From Synergistaceae bacterium (GTDB taxonomy: Bacteria; Synergistota; Synergistia; Synergistales; Synergistaceae): a stretch of 6,910 nt of DNA. This document shows positions 5,767 through 6,910 of the stretch, piece by piece. Made by a program: the position numbers and the translations under genes. The stretch lies in contig JAISQC010000087.1 of the NCBI GenBank assembly GCA_031274465.1, forward strand, positions 1 to 6,910, read 5' to 3'. The notes below the pieces were generated by a model, which did not search any database, was not told the origin of the DNA, and worked only from the letters and a program-made list of their open reading frames with translations. Each line of letters begins with the position of its first letter. Position 1 is the first letter of the stretch.

Positions 5767-6757
5767 CGCGCTTAACCCGCGAGAGCAAAAAGCCCTCTAT
5801 CTCGTCCGGGTCGCGCGGAAGCTCGGTACAGCTTTCCCTGCCGCTGAAGGGCTCGACCGAGGCCAGGGGAAACCTGACTCGAAGGAACGACCTGATCGCG
5901 TCCGCGAGAGAAGCGCCCATGCAGCCTGGCTCAAATGAGGTGTTTGCCCTCCATGAGCGCGGCGAGAACGGTACGTCCGGGACGGCAAACGCGCCTATTC
6001 CGAGCGAGGCGGCCTTTGCCGTCCAGATATCAGTTCCCGCCGAATCGTCGGCGGGAACGAGCGCCGTGATGGACGCGGCTTTTCGAAGAAAGCCGGCGCC
6101 GTGTGTATCAGCCAGCTCCCGATACTCCCACGCGACAGTTTCGCCGGGCGAATCGAGTTCGCTTCGTAGCGACGTCATTGAGCCGCACGAGAACTCCAGC
6201 CACTGGTCCCAATCCGGTTCGATCCTCTCCCTGACCAGCGCTCCCCTCATGCCGGCTCTGCGCGCTCCCATCATGTCGTAAATGTAGTCGCCTATTAAAA
6301 GGGTCTGTACGGGGTCCGCGCCGAGCGCGCGGCACGTCTCGACGAGCGCTCTCGGGTCGGGCTTGACGCAGTCCCCGTCGTCCCTCGACCGCACGATGGG
6401 CGGCAGCTTGAACGAGGTTTTTTCGGCGGCGAGGAGAATGGATTTTCGGCAGTTTCTCGATACCACCGCCCAGGGGATTTTATTTCTCTCAGTCCAGGCG
6501 ATGACGTCCGAAGCGCCGGGGACGAGCGTCGCCTCCGAAGCGCCCCGGATCTCCGTCTCCTCCAGATCCCGCATCAGCGATTTTCTTTCGGAGGGCGCAA
6601 GGTGGACGGAGTCCTCCAGGAGCATTGCCCTTTTCTTGCCGTAATATTTTTCGTGCAGAGCCGAGAAGTCCAGGTGGGTTTCCGCGATTATACCGTCCCA
6701 GTCGAAGAGTATCGCCTCGGCCTGCGAGGGTGACCAGAAGGGCGGCTTAAACGGCAT
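5759..6757 (-). CDS. HAD-superfamily hydrolase with unusual C-terminal extension
   Basis: The N-terminal 185 residues form a HAD phosphatase-like unit. Motif I is FDWDGII (nucleophile Asp19, acid/base Asp21), motif II is VVSRN (Ser100), motif III is VKPDP (Lys132), and motif IV is LIGDYIYD (Asp157, Asp161). A helical C1-type cap lies between motifs I and II (about 28-80), as in phosphoglycolate-phosphatase-like enzymes. All catalytic positions are present, so it is probably active on a small phosphorylated metabolite that cannot be named. Typical members end near residue 220; this one has 332. The extra C-terminal part (about 190-332) contains a stretch (236-278) resembling the last Rossmann segment of DprA/SLOG proteins: AGT, FAVP, PRS and N...G at matching spacing. 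The ATG at 6757 has GGGGA (6769-6765) seven bases upstream. The TGA stop overlaps the rarA start by 8 nt, implying cotranscription. Confidence 0.88.
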   Translation of the reverse strand: MPFKPPFWSPSQAEAILFDWDGIIAETHLDFSALHEKYYGKKRAMLLEDSVHLAPSERKSLMRDLEETEIRGASEATLVPGASDVIAWTERNKIPWAVVSRNCRKSILLAAEKTSFKLPPIVRSRDDGDCVKPDPRALVETCRALGADPVQTLLIGDYIYDMMGARRAGMRGALVRERIEPDWDQWLEFSCGSMTSLRSELDSPGETVAWEYRELADTHGAGFLRKAASITALVPADDSAGTDIWTAKAASLGIGAFAVPDVPFSPRSWRANTSFEPGCMGASLADAIRSFLRVRFPLASVEPFSGRESCTELPRDPDEIEGFLLSRVKRDG

Positions 6758-6843
6758 GTTCGTGTCCCCGGTGAGGATTCAGATGGAAATGACCTTTAAA
6801 AAGCAACCCGCGACGCCGTGAACGGAGTGTCTTGACCCGCTCC
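6758..6843. other. Leader region of the HAD-rarA-J block
   Basis: Apart from the GGGGA ribosome site of the HAD gene, I see nothing firm here. A minus-strand pair TTCACG / TTTAAA with 16 bp between could be a poor sigma-70 promoter. No stable hairpin with a T-run was found. Confidence 0.2.
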
Positions 6844-6910
6844 TTAACGGAATGGGAGTTCTCGCGCCTTGGCTTGGGCAGCAATGGCCGCCGCCGCCGG
6901 TACGAAGCAA
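6844..6910 (-). CDS. Possible 3' end of an upstream minus-strand gene (partial)
   Basis: Entering from the right edge, one minus-strand frame reads CFVPAAAAIAAQAKARELPFR and stops at TAA (6846-6844), 86 nt before the HAD start. Its composition (alanine-rich helix, basic end) and codons look like the tail of a real protein. Only 21 codons are visible and no family can be named. Other frames here are also open to the edge, including a plus-strand one from ATG 6852, so this is weak. Confidence 0.25.
   Translation of the reverse strand, partial: CFVPAAAAIAAQAKARELPFR

Noticed and set aside
6852..6910. Plus-strand start (ATG 6852 or 6884) of a gene leaving the window
   Set aside because: No convincing ribosome site or recognisable N-terminus, and the overlapping minus-strand frame looks more protein-like.

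Overview
The window shows a moderately GC-rich bacterial chromosome segment with two tail-to-tail blocks and almost no spare DNA. There is no gene-free stretch over 300 bases, and I see no RNA gene, insertion sequence, CRISPR array or integration site. A lactate racemase family gene, an LctP permease, a membrane-spanning protein with a basic cytoplasmic flank, and RarA together fit an anaerobic or fermentative bacterium. The gene style would suit Synergistota, but that placement is a guess without a database search.

Plus strand, 1-3570: a hydroxyacid (probably lactate) utilisation locus. It begins inside a nickel-pincer racemase of the LarA family, which is truncated by the window edge but keeps the visible cofactor-binding His, Lys and His residues. 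An LctP-type lactate permease follows, then a GntR/FadR-type (FCD) regulator. The regulator has its own recognisable promoter, with a 17-bp palindrome directly downstream of the -10 box that looks like an autoregulatory operator. A copy of one half of that palindrome (TTGTATG) lies in the larA-lctP gap. The simplest reading is that the permease imports lactate or a similar 2-hydroxyacid, the racemase interconverts its enantiomers, and the regulator senses the substrate or a derivative. The genes that make the nickel-pincer cofactor (larB, larC, larE) are not in view.

Minus strand, 6757-3572 (read right to left): a likely three-gene unit. A HAD-family hydrolase with an unusual C-terminal extension overlaps rarA (replication-fork AAA+ ATPase) by 8 nt. 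After 74 nt comes an unusual membrane protein with a J-like domain lacking the HPD motif, one transmembrane helix, a Pro/Thr/Gln-rich linker and a C-terminal SH3-like domain. The two blocks converge with one nucleotide between their stop codons. At the right edge a short minus-strand frame may be the tail of another gene.

Most of this is ordinary metabolism and housekeeping. The items most worth a second look are the HPD-less J/TM/SH3 protein, the DprA-like pattern in the HAD protein's C-terminal extension, and the promoter-operator of the GntR gene. I found no convincing evidence for a wholly new multi-gene system.
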